From contig CAYVHL010000001.1 of assembly GCA_964451255.1 (NCBI GenBank), forward strand, positions 1,191,445 through 1,255,444: 64,000 nt of DNA, written 5' to 3'. The DNA comes from JAHBTB01 sp964451255. GTDB taxonomy: Bacteria > Armatimonadota > Fimbriimonadia > Fimbriimonadales > Fimbriimonadaceae. Shown piece after piece: positions 8,953 through 17,221 of the stretch. The notes under the pieces are model-generated. The model did not search any database, was not told the DNA's origin, and was given only the letters and a program-made list of their open reading frames with translations. Position 1 is the stretch's first letter; each line of letters begins with the position of its first letter. The translations under genes and the position numbers were made by a program.

Positions 8953-11076
8953 TCAGCCTTCGAGGACCAGCTTCCCGAAGTCGGCCACCTGGTTCAGGGT
9001 CCGCTCGACGGCAACGAGGGCCTCCAGGTTGAGTCGACGCTGGTTTTCGTCTTCGGTCAGCACCATCCGACCGTCGAAGAAGGCGTTGATCGGTCCCGCC
9101 ATGCCCGCGATCAGACCAAGCAGGTGGTCGATTTCCCCGGACATGAAGGCCATCCATGCCTCGCTCCAGTCCATGGCGAAGTTCTCCGTGATCACTCCGT
9201 CGGCCAGTCCGACCAAAACAGACGGGGGCTTTCCCCACGCCTCGTCGACGACCGACCCAAAGCCTTTCTTGCGGGCAGCGGCGATGATGCTTGACGGGCG
9301 GGCCAGGCCCTGGACCAGCAATGGAGTCGATTTCACCGCTTGGGCAACCTTGCAACTCGATAGAAACCGTGCCGGATCCAAGATACGTTCGACTCTTGTG
9401 TTGTGGAAGCGCTCGTCGGTCATGGCCTCTGCGACGGAGAGCCGCACGTCATAGTCGAACTCCTCAAGCATCGTGTCGTACCGACCTACGAAGAGATCCT
9501 CCAGCGCAACCGTCGCCGCTTCAGTGTCCAAGGACACTCCGGGCAAGAGGCCGGTGTAGACGTCAAAAGCCTCCTTCCAAAGGTGCTCATATCCACGGAA
9601 TGGAGCACCGTCATTCAACTCCCAGGCGGCCTCGATCAGCATCGTGGCGGCCCTGCGCAACCCATACGGGTCACTGCTGCCCGTAGGTGCCAGACCGAGG
9701 CCCAAAAAACCAGCCAGTTTGTCAAGCTGATCCGCCACAAGCAACGAAAGGCCGGTGGTGCGGCTCACGCCGTGGGGCAAGCGGGAGGCGGTCGCCACGT
9801 CGTACTGGCTGCCGATCGCCAACCAGACGGCTTCGGGCATGCCTTCGCGACGAGCATAGTCCGCGCCGACCAAGCCCTGTAACGACGCCAACTCGCCGAC
9901 CAATCCGGTGCCAAGGTCGGCCTTGGCATATCTCCCCGCCGACCGGGCGAATTCGCTTCCTGACGTGTCCCCGCCAGCCGCCAGATAGACCCTTGCCGCC
10001 AGTTCGGCGAGACGTCTGGACCGGTCGAAGACGGTTCCGAGCCGGTCTTGGAAGGTCATCTGGCGCGTGAGCTCCAGAAACCCGTCCAAACTCGTCCGCT
10101 TGTCCTCGTCATAGAAGAACTTGGCGTCGTTGAACCTGGCGCCCAAGACCCACTCGTTTCCCGCCCTGACCGTCGCTTCGTCGCCCGAGTTTCGAACGGC
10201 GACGAACTTGGGCAACAATCTGCCGTCCTTCCCCCGGACAGGAAAGAACCGTTCGTGTTTGGCCATCGCGGTGATCAAGACCGGTTCTGGCAGTTCCAAG
10301 TAGTGGTCGGGAAACGACCCCTCGTGGCAGGCAGGCCACTCGGTCAAGAACACGTTCTCGTCAACCAAGGAAGCGGGGAGGTCTGGCGTTCCGCTAGCTA
10401 CGCTTGCCGCCTCTTTGCGGATGCGATCCTCCCTCATGGAGGGAATCGGCTCGACATGGCGCTTCCTGAGACCCTCCATCAGGCCATCCCAGGTTTTGAC
10501 AGAGAACGGCTTTGGGTGCTCGAACCGGTGCCCTCGGCTGGTGGTGCCGGACTTCACGCCTTCGATCTCAAATTTTATCGGCGTGTTGCCGAGCGTCGCG
10601 AGGATCCATCGGATCGGGCGGGCAAACCGCATGCGACCGTCTCCCCACCGCATCGTCTTGTCAAAACTGAGCGCTCTGATCGCGGCGGGCAGGATCTCCG
10701 CGAGCACGTCGGCTGCTAGCATTCCCGGCACGTTCTTGGTGACCCAAACGTAGTCACCCTCACGCCGAACATCATCCGGCTTGACCCCGGCAGAACGACA
10801 GAATCCTTCCAGCGCCTTCGTCGGTTTGCCTTCACCATCGTAGGCGGCTTGCACGGACGGCCCACGTGTCTCCACAGATTTGGACTCTTGTTTGTCGACC
10901 ACGTCCGTGACACCGACGATCAACCTGCGCGGCGTCCCGGCTGCCTTCGATGGGCCGTGCGACAGCGCGGCTTCGTCCAACCTTTCGATGATTTCACGCT
11001 CAAGTTGTTGAAAGGCGCGCCGGACAGATGTCGCAGGTAACTCCTCGCAGCCAAGCTCAAACAACAGATCCGGCAT
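8953..11076 (-). CDS. glyS: Glycine--tRNA ligase beta subunit
   Basis: A 707-residue protein beginning MPDLLFELGCEELPA, the signature of the beta subunit of the tetrameric glycyl-tRNA synthetase. It continues with TPRRLIVGV, RMRFARPIRWI, and the HD-like central domain, and ends in the anticodon-binding DALR-type region. The alpha subunit gene glyQ, usually next to glyS, is absent from this window, so the two are probably unlinked. No Shine-Dalgarno is seen; a TAAACT hexamer lies nine bases before the ATG, which may mean a very short leader. Confidence 0.95.
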   Translation of the reverse strand: MPDLLFELGCEELPATSVRRAFQQLEREIIERLDEAALSHGPSKAAGTPRRLIVGVTDVVDKQESKSVETRGPSVQAAYDGEGKPTKALEGFCRSAGVKPDDVRREGDYVWVTKNVPGMLAADVLAEILPAAIRALSFDKTMRWGDGRMRFARPIRWILATLGNTPIKFEIEGVKSGTTSRGHRFEHPKPFSVKTWDGLMEGLRKRHVEPIPSMREDRIRKEAASVASGTPDLPASLVDENVFLTEWPACHEGSFPDHYLELPEPVLITAMAKHERFFPVRGKDGRLLPKFVAVRNSGDEATVRAGNEWVLGARFNDAKFFYDEDKRTSLDGFLELTRQMTFQDRLGTVFDRSRRLAELAARVYLAAGGDTSGSEFARSAGRYAKADLGTGLVGELASLQGLVGADYARREGMPEAVWLAIGSQYDVATASRLPHGVSRTTGLSLLVADQLDKLAGFLGLGLAPTGSSDPYGLRRAATMLIEAAWELNDGAPFRGYEHLWKEAFDVYTGLLPGVSLDTEAATVALEDLFVGRYDTMLEEFDYDVRLSVAEAMTDERFHNTRVERILDPARFLSSCKVAQAVKSTPLLVQGLARPSSIIAAARKKGFGSVVDEAWGKPPSVLVGLADGVITENFAMDWSEAWMAFMSGEIDHLLGLIAGMAGPINAFFDGRMVLTEDENQRRLNLEALVAVERTLNQVADFGKLVLEG

Positions 11077-11130
11077 GTACCAGAAAGTTTACCGGGTAGT
11101 CGTCCGCCGCACCTTGGCGACTGAGACTAG

Positions 11131-11159
11131 TTGACGTTTCCGTCAGGTTCAAGTACAAT
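11131..11159 (+). promoter_or_regulatory. Sigma-70-type promoter for the small outer-membrane protein gene
   Basis: TTGACG at 11131-11136 and TACAAT at 11154-11159 are separated by exactly 17 bases. Both are near consensus. Transcription would begin near 11166, giving a leader of about 50 bases before the ATG at 11215, which has GGAGG upstream. This is the clearest housekeeping promoter in the window. Confidence 0.75.
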
Positions 11160-11214
11160 ACGGGGGCCTGAGAGATCGAGGCACGTCTGGCTAGACACGG
11201 AGGATCAAAACCGC

Positions 11215-11721
11215 ATGAAAAAGCTTTTCGCCCTGGCCGTCATCGGAGTGGCAGCCATCAGCAACGCCCAGTGGGAGGCACCGACCAATGTAGGAGTGCG
11301 TATAGGCTGGGTTTATCCCATCGACGCAAACTTGCGCGACGTAGCCCCGAATTACATCGGAGCGGGCGTCGATTATTATCCAAATTTCCAGTTGCTTAAA
11401 GGCAACGGCGAGTCTTATATCTCGTTCGACTGGATCGGCAAGTCGGGAAGCGGAGCCAAAGGCAACTTGTTCCCGATCTTGATCAACCACAAGTTCTACG
11501 CGGCCGACGCAAACCCCAATGAGCCGCGTTCCTACTTCACTCTTGGCGCAGGCGTGGCCATCATTGACGTCAACTCCACCAACACTGTCTTGGCAATCCG
11601 TGGCGGCGTTGGCAGGGAGTTGAGCCAAAACCTCTTCGCCGAAGCCAACCTGCTGTACACCGACGCTTCGGCCGGCGTGCACGGGACGAGCCTCGGCTTC
11701 TACTTGGGCTACCGCTTCTAG
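11215..11721 (+). CDS. Small outer-membrane beta-barrel protein
   Basis: A 168-residue protein with a signal peptide (MKKLFALAVIGVAAISNA-Q) and then alternating beta-strand sequence with many Gly and aromatic residues, ending FYLGYRF with the C-terminal Phe typical of BAM substrates. The pattern suggests an eight-stranded barrel of the OmpA/OmpW-like size class. The start at 11215 is fixed by the signal peptide and GGAGG upstream; the frame extends upstream without a start that makes sense. It stands alone between its own promoter and a strong hairpin. Function unknown. Confidence 0.75.
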   Translation: MKKLFALAVIGVAAISNAQWEAPTNVGVRIGWVYPIDANLRDVAPNYIGAGVDYYPNFQLLKGNGESYISFDWIGKSGSGAKGNLFPILINHKFYAADANPNEPRSYFTLGAGVAIIDVNSTNTVLAIRGGVGRELSQNLFAEANLLYTDASAGVHGTSLGFYLGYRF

Positions 11722-11741
11722 GTCGACGAACCTGGTCGTCG

Positions 11742-11775
11742 GGTCAGGGCCGCTCCCAACGGGGCGGCCCTGACC
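11742..11775. terminator. Hairpin terminator between convergent genes
   Basis: A perfect 12-bp stem pairs 11742-11753 (GGTCAGGGCCGC) with 11764-11775, with a 10-base loop, followed by ATTTCTT. It lies just after the outer-membrane protein gene and six bases beyond the stop of prcB, so it may end transcription from both sides. Confidence 0.75.
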
Positions 11776-11780
11776 ATTTC

Positions 11781-12518
11781 TTATGCGAGCACTGCCTCCG
11801 CGTGTGGCCGGATCTCGTCGTCAGCCAGGCGTTTGACGCCGTCCTTAGTCAGGATCGCCACCGACGGCAGGTTCTTACGGAAACCTCCCGTGGCCGAGTC
11901 CATTTCCGCCGCGATGTCGAGCAAGGTCAGGCCGTCTTGCAGAACCTCGCCCTCTGGCCTTGTGTGCCAGGGTCCCTTGGTGCGGGAGATGTATTCGAAG
12001 ACTCCGCGTATACGCTCCGAGCCGGAACCTGCCGCCGCATAATCTGCGCTGAGAAACCTGCCCCCCGCCGTGTCGAAGAAGTAGACGCCGAACTCACCGC
12101 TGGCCGGGTCAAAGTTCGCGGCGATGGGCACGAAGAGGCCGATCCCTTGCATCGCCATGGGTAGGTTGGAAGCAAGGGCCCGGCTGATCTCCATTAGTTT
12201 GCCCTCAGCCGAGATCTCCACCATGTTCATCCGCTCGTAGTACTTGAATGCGTGCTTTAGGTATCTGCAGACCTCGATGGAGCGGGCATAGGCGCCGCTG
12301 ATCGCCACGACCACCGTGTCGTCCAACGCTTCGATTTTTTCGGCGTGCTCGTACATGATGAGGTTGCCCATCGTCGCACGGCGGTCGGCCATCACCAGGA
12401 CGCCGTGCTCAAAGCGCAGCGCGAGCACCGTTGTGCCATGGATTTCGTCAGCGCCGGCGGGCATCTTGCCGAGGTCGAAATTGACGAGATCGGCAAACGT
12501 CTTCGGGCCGCTGGTCAT
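11781..12518 (-). CDS. prcB: Bacterial 20S proteasome beta subunit
   Basis: A 245-residue Ntn-hydrolase. A 28-residue propeptide ends in HG, followed by Thr29-Thr30 (HGTTVLALRF), so Thr29 should become the N-terminal nucleophile after self-cleavage. Downstream are ADRRATMGN and the Lys-containing EKIEALDDTVVVAISGAYA, as in PrcB. The protein would form the catalytic rings of a proteasome that degrades proteins tagged with the neighbouring UBact. Its ATG overlaps the UBact stop by four bases (ATGA). It is the last gene of the operon. No prcA lies next to it, unlike most loci of this kind, so the alpha subunit must be encoded elsewhere. Confidence 0.92.
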   Translation of the reverse strand: MTSGPKTFADLVNFDLGKMPAGADEIHGTTVLALRFEHGVLVMADRRATMGNLIMYEHAEKIEALDDTVVVAISGAYARSIEVCRYLKHAFKYYERMNMVEISAEGKLMEISRALASNLPMAMQGIGLFVPIAANFDPASGEFGVYFFDTAGGRFLSADYAAAGSGSERIRGVFEYISRTKGPWHTRPEGEVLQDGLTLLDIAAEMDSATGGFRKNLPSVAILTKDGVKRLADDEIRPHAEAVLA

Positions 12519-12697
12519 TGTCCAGACCGCTGCCGGTACTTCTTAGCCTGGTCGGGGTCGACGTTCTTCATGCGGCGCAAAAGCTCGTTTGGCGCCTTGG
12601 GGCGGTCGATGTCCGGCTTGCCTGGCCCGCCGTCGTCCCCAAGTTTGCGCGTGGGTTCTGGCTCGGCCCGTCGTGTAGTCCTGTCAATGTTGATCAT
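12515..12697 (-). CDS. ubact: UBact: Pup-like protein modifier with C-terminal Gly-Gln
   Basis: A 60-residue, highly charged, probably disordered protein ending in KKYRQRSGQ. The Gly-Gln end is the form of Pup/UBact that must be deamidated by Dop to Gly-Glu before ligation to lysines of target proteins. The RYRQR-type tail is characteristic of UBact, described in Nitrospirota, Armatimonadota and other Gram-negative phyla, rather than actinobacterial Pup. The middle has the low-complexity GDDGGPGKPDIDRPKAP segment and the helix-forming NELLRRMKNVDPDQAKKY. It lies six bases after dop and overlaps prcB by four, matching known proteasome loci. Confidence 0.9.
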   Translation of the reverse strand: MINIDRTTRRAEPEPTRKLGDDGGPGKPDIDRPKAPNELLRRMKNVDPDQAKKYRQRSGQ

Positions 12698-12703
12698 ATT
12701 GCC

Positions 12704-14167
12704 TCAGCCCTGTATGAGTTCGCAGAACTCCTCCCATGATTCTACGTCGGCCAGCCGCGGATTGAACTCGTCGAGAGGCCCAATTCGAAGGTCGACCGGC
12801 GCGTGCTCACCCCGAAAAACGATCGAACCCCAACTCATAGTCTCGATGTGGCGCCCGAACTTTGCCACGGCGATCCCTCTTACCCACGGCCGTGTCCCGA
12901 ATGCCGCTGGAATGGGGTTCTCCACGGGGGTATCCGGCTCGCCGTCGACCTCACCGGCCTCCACGATGGCGTCAAAGAGGCTTTCCTCGGAGTTGATGTC
13001 GCAATAGGCAAGGTCAAGCGACTGCATGGCCGTGTGATGCCATGTCAGGCCCTCTGCCTCCCGGTACTGGTCCAGAAGCCAGTGCTTCGCGGCCCAATCC
13101 ACGTTGCGCCGGAATCGATCTGGATCGGTGAACCGGGCTTCAAGCAGTTCTCGGCATTCCTTGCTCGTTTGGATGGTCTCTGCGTCGGACTCATCCAACG
13201 CCTCGGCGGCATCGAGATAGGATTCCAGGATCAGACGTGGTGTTGTCCAGCTTGTGCCTTCGAGGTCGACACGACCCTCCCCCGTAAAGTCCCGGCTGAC
13301 GTCCGCGATTGCCCGGACGGGATCCTGTAGCCGCCAGGTCGGCACCGCGTCGGCATCTATGAGCCTTAGCGCCAACTTGACGAGGGCGACCTTGCGCCTG
13401 GTGCAGACGAACATGCGGTTCGCGTCGCCACAAATCACGTGAAGCCGCACCCAGTGGTTGGGGTCGGCGTGAGGTTCGTCCCGTGTGTTGAACACCGGCC
13501 GCCGGTAGAGGGTCTCGATGTTGGCCGACTCGACGAAAAAGTCGGCTCGTTGGCTCATTTGGAACGGGCACGCGACACCGTGTTCGTGTCCGACTTTGCC
13601 TGCGCCGGTGAGCAGCTGTCGGGTGACGAACAGGGGCAACAGGCAGGCGAACAACTTCTCAAAGCCGACGGAGCGGGGCACAAGATAGCTTTCGTGGGTG
13701 CCGTAAGAAGCGCCGTGAAAGTCCGTGTTGTTCTTGTAGACCTTGGCCGGGCGTCCCGTCTCTTTGCTGAACGCCTCTGCCGCCAGGGCGACGACCGCTT
13801 CGCCCGCTTTGTCGTGCAGAGCCAGTTCATGAGCGGTCAAGCATTCCGGGGTGGAGTACTCCGGGTGCCCATGGTCGTTGTAGAGCCGGGCGCCGTTCGG
13901 CAGGACGCGGTCGGAGCGGACTTCCTGGTCTCCGACACGGTAGTGCCCGGAATCAAACCTGGCGTCTTCCGGATCGTAGGCAAGCTGGTCGACTTTGAAT
14001 CCGCGCAAGTCTGACCTTGGCGACTCGAAGCGATAGTCCCAACCGACAAAGCACTCGCCCGGATAACTCCGGACGAGTGCCATTGAATCGTCGATCTGGT
14101 CTTCTGCGCCCCGCCCTTCGACGCTGAGCCCGTATTCGGTCTCAAGCCCGGCCAGGATCGGACGCAT
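12704..14167 (-). CDS. dop: Dop-type deamidase/depupylase for UBact
   Basis: A 487-residue member of the carboxylate-amine ligase-like Dop/PafA family. The ATP/Mg motif GLETEYG lies near residue 8, the catalytic stretch is NGARLYNDHGHPEYSTPE, and YKNNTDFHGASYGTHESYL and NTRDEPHAD follow. The DHGHPEYS form and the preceding WDYRFESPRSDLRGF resemble mycobacterial Dop rather than the PafA ligase, which has LDVGSHPEYA. Dop would convert the terminal Gln of UBact to Glu and also remove the modifier from substrates. The UBact gene follows six bases downstream and a lipoprotein gene ends five bases upstream. The PafA ligase is not in the window. Confidence 0.88.
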   Translation of the reverse strand: MRPILAGLETEYGLSVEGRGAEDQIDDSMALVRSYPGECFVGWDYRFESPRSDLRGFKVDQLAYDPEDARFDSGHYRVGDQEVRSDRVLPNGARLYNDHGHPEYSTPECLTAHELALHDKAGEAVVALAAEAFSKETGRPAKVYKNNTDFHGASYGTHESYLVPRSVGFEKLFACLLPLFVTRQLLTGAGKVGHEHGVACPFQMSQRADFFVESANIETLYRRPVFNTRDEPHADPNHWVRLHVICGDANRMFVCTRRKVALVKLALRLIDADAVPTWRLQDPVRAIADVSRDFTGEGRVDLEGTSWTTPRLILESYLDAAEALDESDAETIQTSKECRELLEARFTDPDRFRRNVDWAAKHWLLDQYREAEGLTWHHTAMQSLDLAYCDINSEESLFDAIVEAGEVDGEPDTPVENPIPAAFGTRPWVRGIAVAKFGRHIETMSWGSIVFRGEHAPVDLRIGPLDEFNPRLADVESWEEFCELIQG

Positions 14168-14172
14168 GCCGC

Positions 14173-15453
14173 TTAGCGGAAGACGACGAAGTCACCCGTG
14201 GTGGGGAACGGCCAGCCTGTCGGTACGGTCGTTATCGTGAATTTGCCGTCCGCCGGTACCCCGTTGACCATGGTGAAGGTGCCGAGGCTGCCAGTCGCGT
14301 TCGTTGTGGGCGCACCGATCTCCTTGATCGGGTGTAGCGACACCGTGCCTGTCGAGCCGCTCATCGTAGCCGTGCCGAACCAGAGGGCGGAAACACCGGC
14401 GCCGCTCTTGTTGAAGGCCACCACTTGGTGCTGGCCGTTCGCCTTGGTCGTCGGCAGAACCATCATCGTGAAGTCGGGCACGTCGCTCAAGACCTCGGTG
14501 TAAGAACGCCAGTAACCCTGCAGGGCGGCGATCAGCGTCGCGGTCGGCGGGGTTCCACGGGGATCGGGCTCGTAAACGTTGTATGTGCCTGGAGCAGGTT
14601 GCCCAGCGATCGTGATCGGCGCCGTGAGCGTGCCTGCCTCAACAAAGTTGGGTGAGAAGAGGTCGAACGAGCCGACGGAATTGAATCCTTTGCCAAGCCC
14701 CATTTGGTCGCCAGAGAACATGGCTTTGTCAGCCGAGCCTCCCAACGACATGCTCGGGCGGTCGGCTGCCGCCATCGGCGTCATGTCGAACGTGACAAAG
14801 TCGCTGAGGAACCCGGGGACGGCGGTGATTCCACCCGGCAGGTTTTCATTGTTCCATCCGTTCTGGTCGAACAGGATCTGCCCCGGCGGCCCCGGATCGA
14901 AGCTCAGGCTGGCATCGTTGATGTAAACCTGGACAGTCGTCTGCCGACCCGGAACGAGAGTGGCGTCGATCGGCATGGCGGGAAGAGCGACAGGCAAGCC
15001 GTTATAAAGTGAGAACACGTTGCCGAACTGGTCTTCAATGCCCCAGTCCCATGCCTCCATATAGAGTTGCGAGAAGTGTTTGGCGGCGACACCCGTGCCC
15101 AAGTCTTGGGTAAAGGACGCGTTGTTGACCGAATAGCCACCCAGGTTGCACTGGATGCCGGCCAAAGACCCCTGAAACACCGTCGGTACGACGTCGATCA
15201 GGCCGTTGCCCCACCGGAAAACGTTCAGCGTGACGTGGTTGTCACCAGAGCTACGTCGTCCCTGCCCAGACAGGATCACGATGTTCGCCTGGGCGTTTCG
15301 GCTTGGCAGGTTTACGGTGGCCAGTTGGCGAGATCCGGTGGATCCCGTGCTACCACCCGATGTCGACCCTGTCGACCCGATAATGCCCCCGTTGCCTCCG
15401 TTGCAACCCACGACGATGGCACCGGCCACGAATGCGATTAGCCACTTCTTCAA
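14173..15453 (-). CDS. Predicted lipoprotein at the head of the dop-UBact-prcB operon
   Basis: A 426-residue protein with a signal LKKWLIAFVAGAIVVGC (lipobox VVGC), then a Gly/Ser/Thr linker and a long beta-rich domain with no family I recognise. The likely start is the TTG at 15453: AAGGGAG lies seven bases upstream and gives a normal lipoprotein signal. An ATG at 15501 would place 16 odd residues before it. The stop is five bases from the dop start, so the genes are almost certainly co-transcribed. Proteasome loci are not known to contain a surface lipoprotein of this kind; the link may be only transcriptional. Confidence 0.7.
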   Translation of the reverse strand: MKKWLIAFVAGAIVVGCNGGNGGIIGSTGSTSGGSTGSTGSRQLATVNLPSRNAQANIVILSGQGRRSSGDNHVTLNVFRWGNGLIDVVPTVFQGSLAGIQCNLGGYSVNNASFTQDLGTGVAAKHFSQLYMEAWDWGIEDQFGNVFSLYNGLPVALPAMPIDATLVPGRQTTVQVYINDASLSFDPGPPGQILFDQNGWNNENLPGGITAVPGFLSDFVTFDMTPMAAADRPSMSLGGSADKAMFSGDQMGLGKGFNSVGSFDLFSPNFVEAGTLTAPITIAGQPAPGTYNVYEPDPRGTPPTATLIAALQGYWRSYTEVLSDVPDFTMMVLPTTKANGQHQVVAFNKSGAGVSALWFGTATMSGSTGTVSLHPIKEIGAPTTNATGSLGTFTMVNGVPADGKFTITTVPTGWPFPTTGDFVVFR

Positions 15454-15698
15454 AGCTAGCTCCCTTGTCCCCGGCCTCGCTGTGGCCTCCGCCACACACA
15501 CGGGTCACCACCGAGGCACATCCATGCCAGGCAGAGTTCCCAAGCCGAAGCCAATGGTACCCAAAAGACGGAGCCGTTGCGACTAATCGTTCGCACCAAT
15601 CGCGTCAGATCGAGAAATCGATCATGTTCGGGGCCTCCGGAAGTGTCCGATCCAGTCGGTGGAATGCGTCTCGACCCCGGGGTAACATCACCACCCCC

Positions 15699-16226
15699 AT
15701 GAAAAAGGAGGACCTGCTGGATCTGAACGAAGCGGTCCAGAACCCTGGGAAAAAGCTTTCGTTTACGTTCTCTACGCCGCTGAATCAGGAGGAGGACTTG
15801 GATTTGGTCGAGCCGGCTGAAGCTCGGCTTGACGCGGTCAGCACCGGCAACATGCTTCTCGTCGAGACGACGGTCCGTGCCAAGGCGGTCGTCGAATGCG
15901 CCCGGTGCGGAGCCCCTTTGGAGGTGCCGATCGACTTCTCCATGGACGACCAGTTCGAAGTCGAGGGCGTGCCTAGTTGCTACGCCTCGGACGGTTACGC
16001 CAAGATCGTCACTGACGAGCCTGAACCGCTCTTCAAGAACAACGCGCTGATAAGAGACGCCTATGTCCGGCAAGGCCTCCTCCTCAACATTCCCGTCCAA
16101 CCCCTCTGCTCTTTTGGATGGGATGGCCCTTGCCCTAACGCTGGAGCCGCCAGGCGAGAGGATGGGGCGCACGGCCATCCGGCGTTTGGCGATCTCGGGC
16201 ATCTGATTTCTGGAGACAAGGGTTGA
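15699..16226 (+). CDS. DUF177/YceD family protein
   Basis: A 175-residue YceD-like protein. It has a conserved first pair of cysteines in VVECARCGAPLEVPIDF and a second Cys-containing segment, QPLCSFGWDGPCPNAG. YceD/DUF177 is linked to 23S rRNA accumulation and normally precedes rpmF and plsX. Here rpmF is missing and the stop overlaps the plsX start in a TTGA. I chose ATG 15699 because upstream in-frame sequence is not protein-like. A short upstream region shared with the divergent lipoprotein gene holds the promoter. Confidence 0.8.
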   Translation: MKKEDLLDLNEAVQNPGKKLSFTFSTPLNQEEDLDLVEPAEARLDAVSTGNMLLVETTVRAKAVVECARCGAPLEVPIDFSMDDQFEVEGVPSCYASDGYAKIVTDEPEPLFKNNALIRDAYVRQGLLLNIPVQPLCSFGWDGPCPNAGAARREDGAHGHPAFGDLGHLISGDKG

Positions 16227-17221
16227 CGCGGGTCGCGCTCGACGCTATGGGTGGCGACCACGCGCCCGAACAGATCGTCGTCGGCGCCGTGCAAGCCGCC
16301 AGGGAGCTGGACGGGGAAGTGATCTTGGTCGGTGACCCTGACAAGATCCATCGGTTCCTAGGGCCTGACAAACCGACCAACATTCGGATCCACGCGGCGA
16401 GCGAAGTCGTCGAGATGGATGAGAAACCAGCGGAGGCCATCAGGCGCAAGAAGGACTCGTCTATGGTCGTCGCGGCCGGAATGGTCAAGTCTGGCGAGGC
16501 GGACGCTTTTGTATCGGCAGGTAACACGGGCGCAGCCACCGCCTCCGCCCTTCTTGGATGGGGCCGGATCAAGGGTGTCGAGAGGCCAGCCATCGCCACC
16601 CAGTTTCCCAACCGGTTTGGTCGCTTCCTCTTGCTCGACTCAGGAGCTTCGCCGGACGCGGAGCCACGCCAGATGCTGGAGTTCGCGCTGATGGGTCGCG
16701 CCTTCGCCGAGCGGGTGATGGGAAAGGCCGACCCCAAGGCCCATCTCCTGAACATCGGCGAGGAACCGGGAAAGGGCAACGCGTTTGCCAAGCACGCGCA
16801 TGAACTGATGGCGCGGCACGATTGGTTCGGTGGCAACATCGAAAGCAAGGAGATGTTCAAGAAGCCGGTCGACGTCGTCGTGTGCGACGCTTTTGTCGGC
16901 AACCTCGTGCTCAAAGCCTGCGAAGGCGTGGCCGAGTTCATCATGGGCGAGATCAAGCGGGCGGTGCCCAAGGGTCTTGCGCGTATCCTGTGGTTGCCAG
17001 CCCAAAGCGGCATGGCGCCGCTCCGTCAACAGATTGATTACCGCGAGTACGGCGGGTCGCCCCTCCTCGGTGTGAACGGTGTGTGTATCATCGCCCACGG
17101 GAGCAGCGACGCCAAGGCGGTCAAGAACGCCGTCCTGAACGGAGCGCGCGCCCATCGGCAAGGGCTCGTGCAGGCCATACGTGAGAGTGTGGACGCCGAG
17201 GTCCGACAGGGCATTTTATGA
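16223..17221 (+). CDS. plsX: Phosphate acyltransferase PlsX
   Basis: A 332-residue PlsX, which makes acyl-phosphate from acyl-ACP for phospholipid synthesis. It opens with VALDAMGGDHAPEQIV and contains VSAGNTGAATASALL, IGEEPGKGN, VCDAFVGNLVLKACEG and the terminal YGGSPLLGVNGVCIIAHGSSDAKA. All are diagnostic. The start is TTG, overlapping the DUF177 stop; the stop overlaps the fabH start by four bases (ATGA), so plsX and fabH are coupled. Confidence 0.95.
   Translation: MTRVALDAMGGDHAPEQIVVGAVQAARELDGEVILVGDPDKIHRFLGPDKPTNIRIHAASEVVEMDEKPAEAIRRKKDSSMVVAAGMVKSGEADAFVSAGNTGAATASALLGWGRIKGVERPAIATQFPNRFGRFLLLDSGASPDAEPRQMLEFALMGRAFAERVMGKADPKAHLLNIGEEPGKGNAFAKHAHELMARHDWFGGNIESKEMFKKPVDVVVCDAFVGNLVLKACEGVAEFIMGEIKRAVPKGLARILWLPAQSGMAPLRQQIDYREYGGSPLLGVNGVCIIAHGSSDAKAVKNAVLNGARAHRQGLVQAIRESVDAEVRQGIL

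Noticed and set aside
12515..12697. The 60-codon gene as a chance short reading frame
   Set aside because: Its end KKYRQRSGQ, the charged disordered composition and the tight fit between dop and prcB identify it as UBact.
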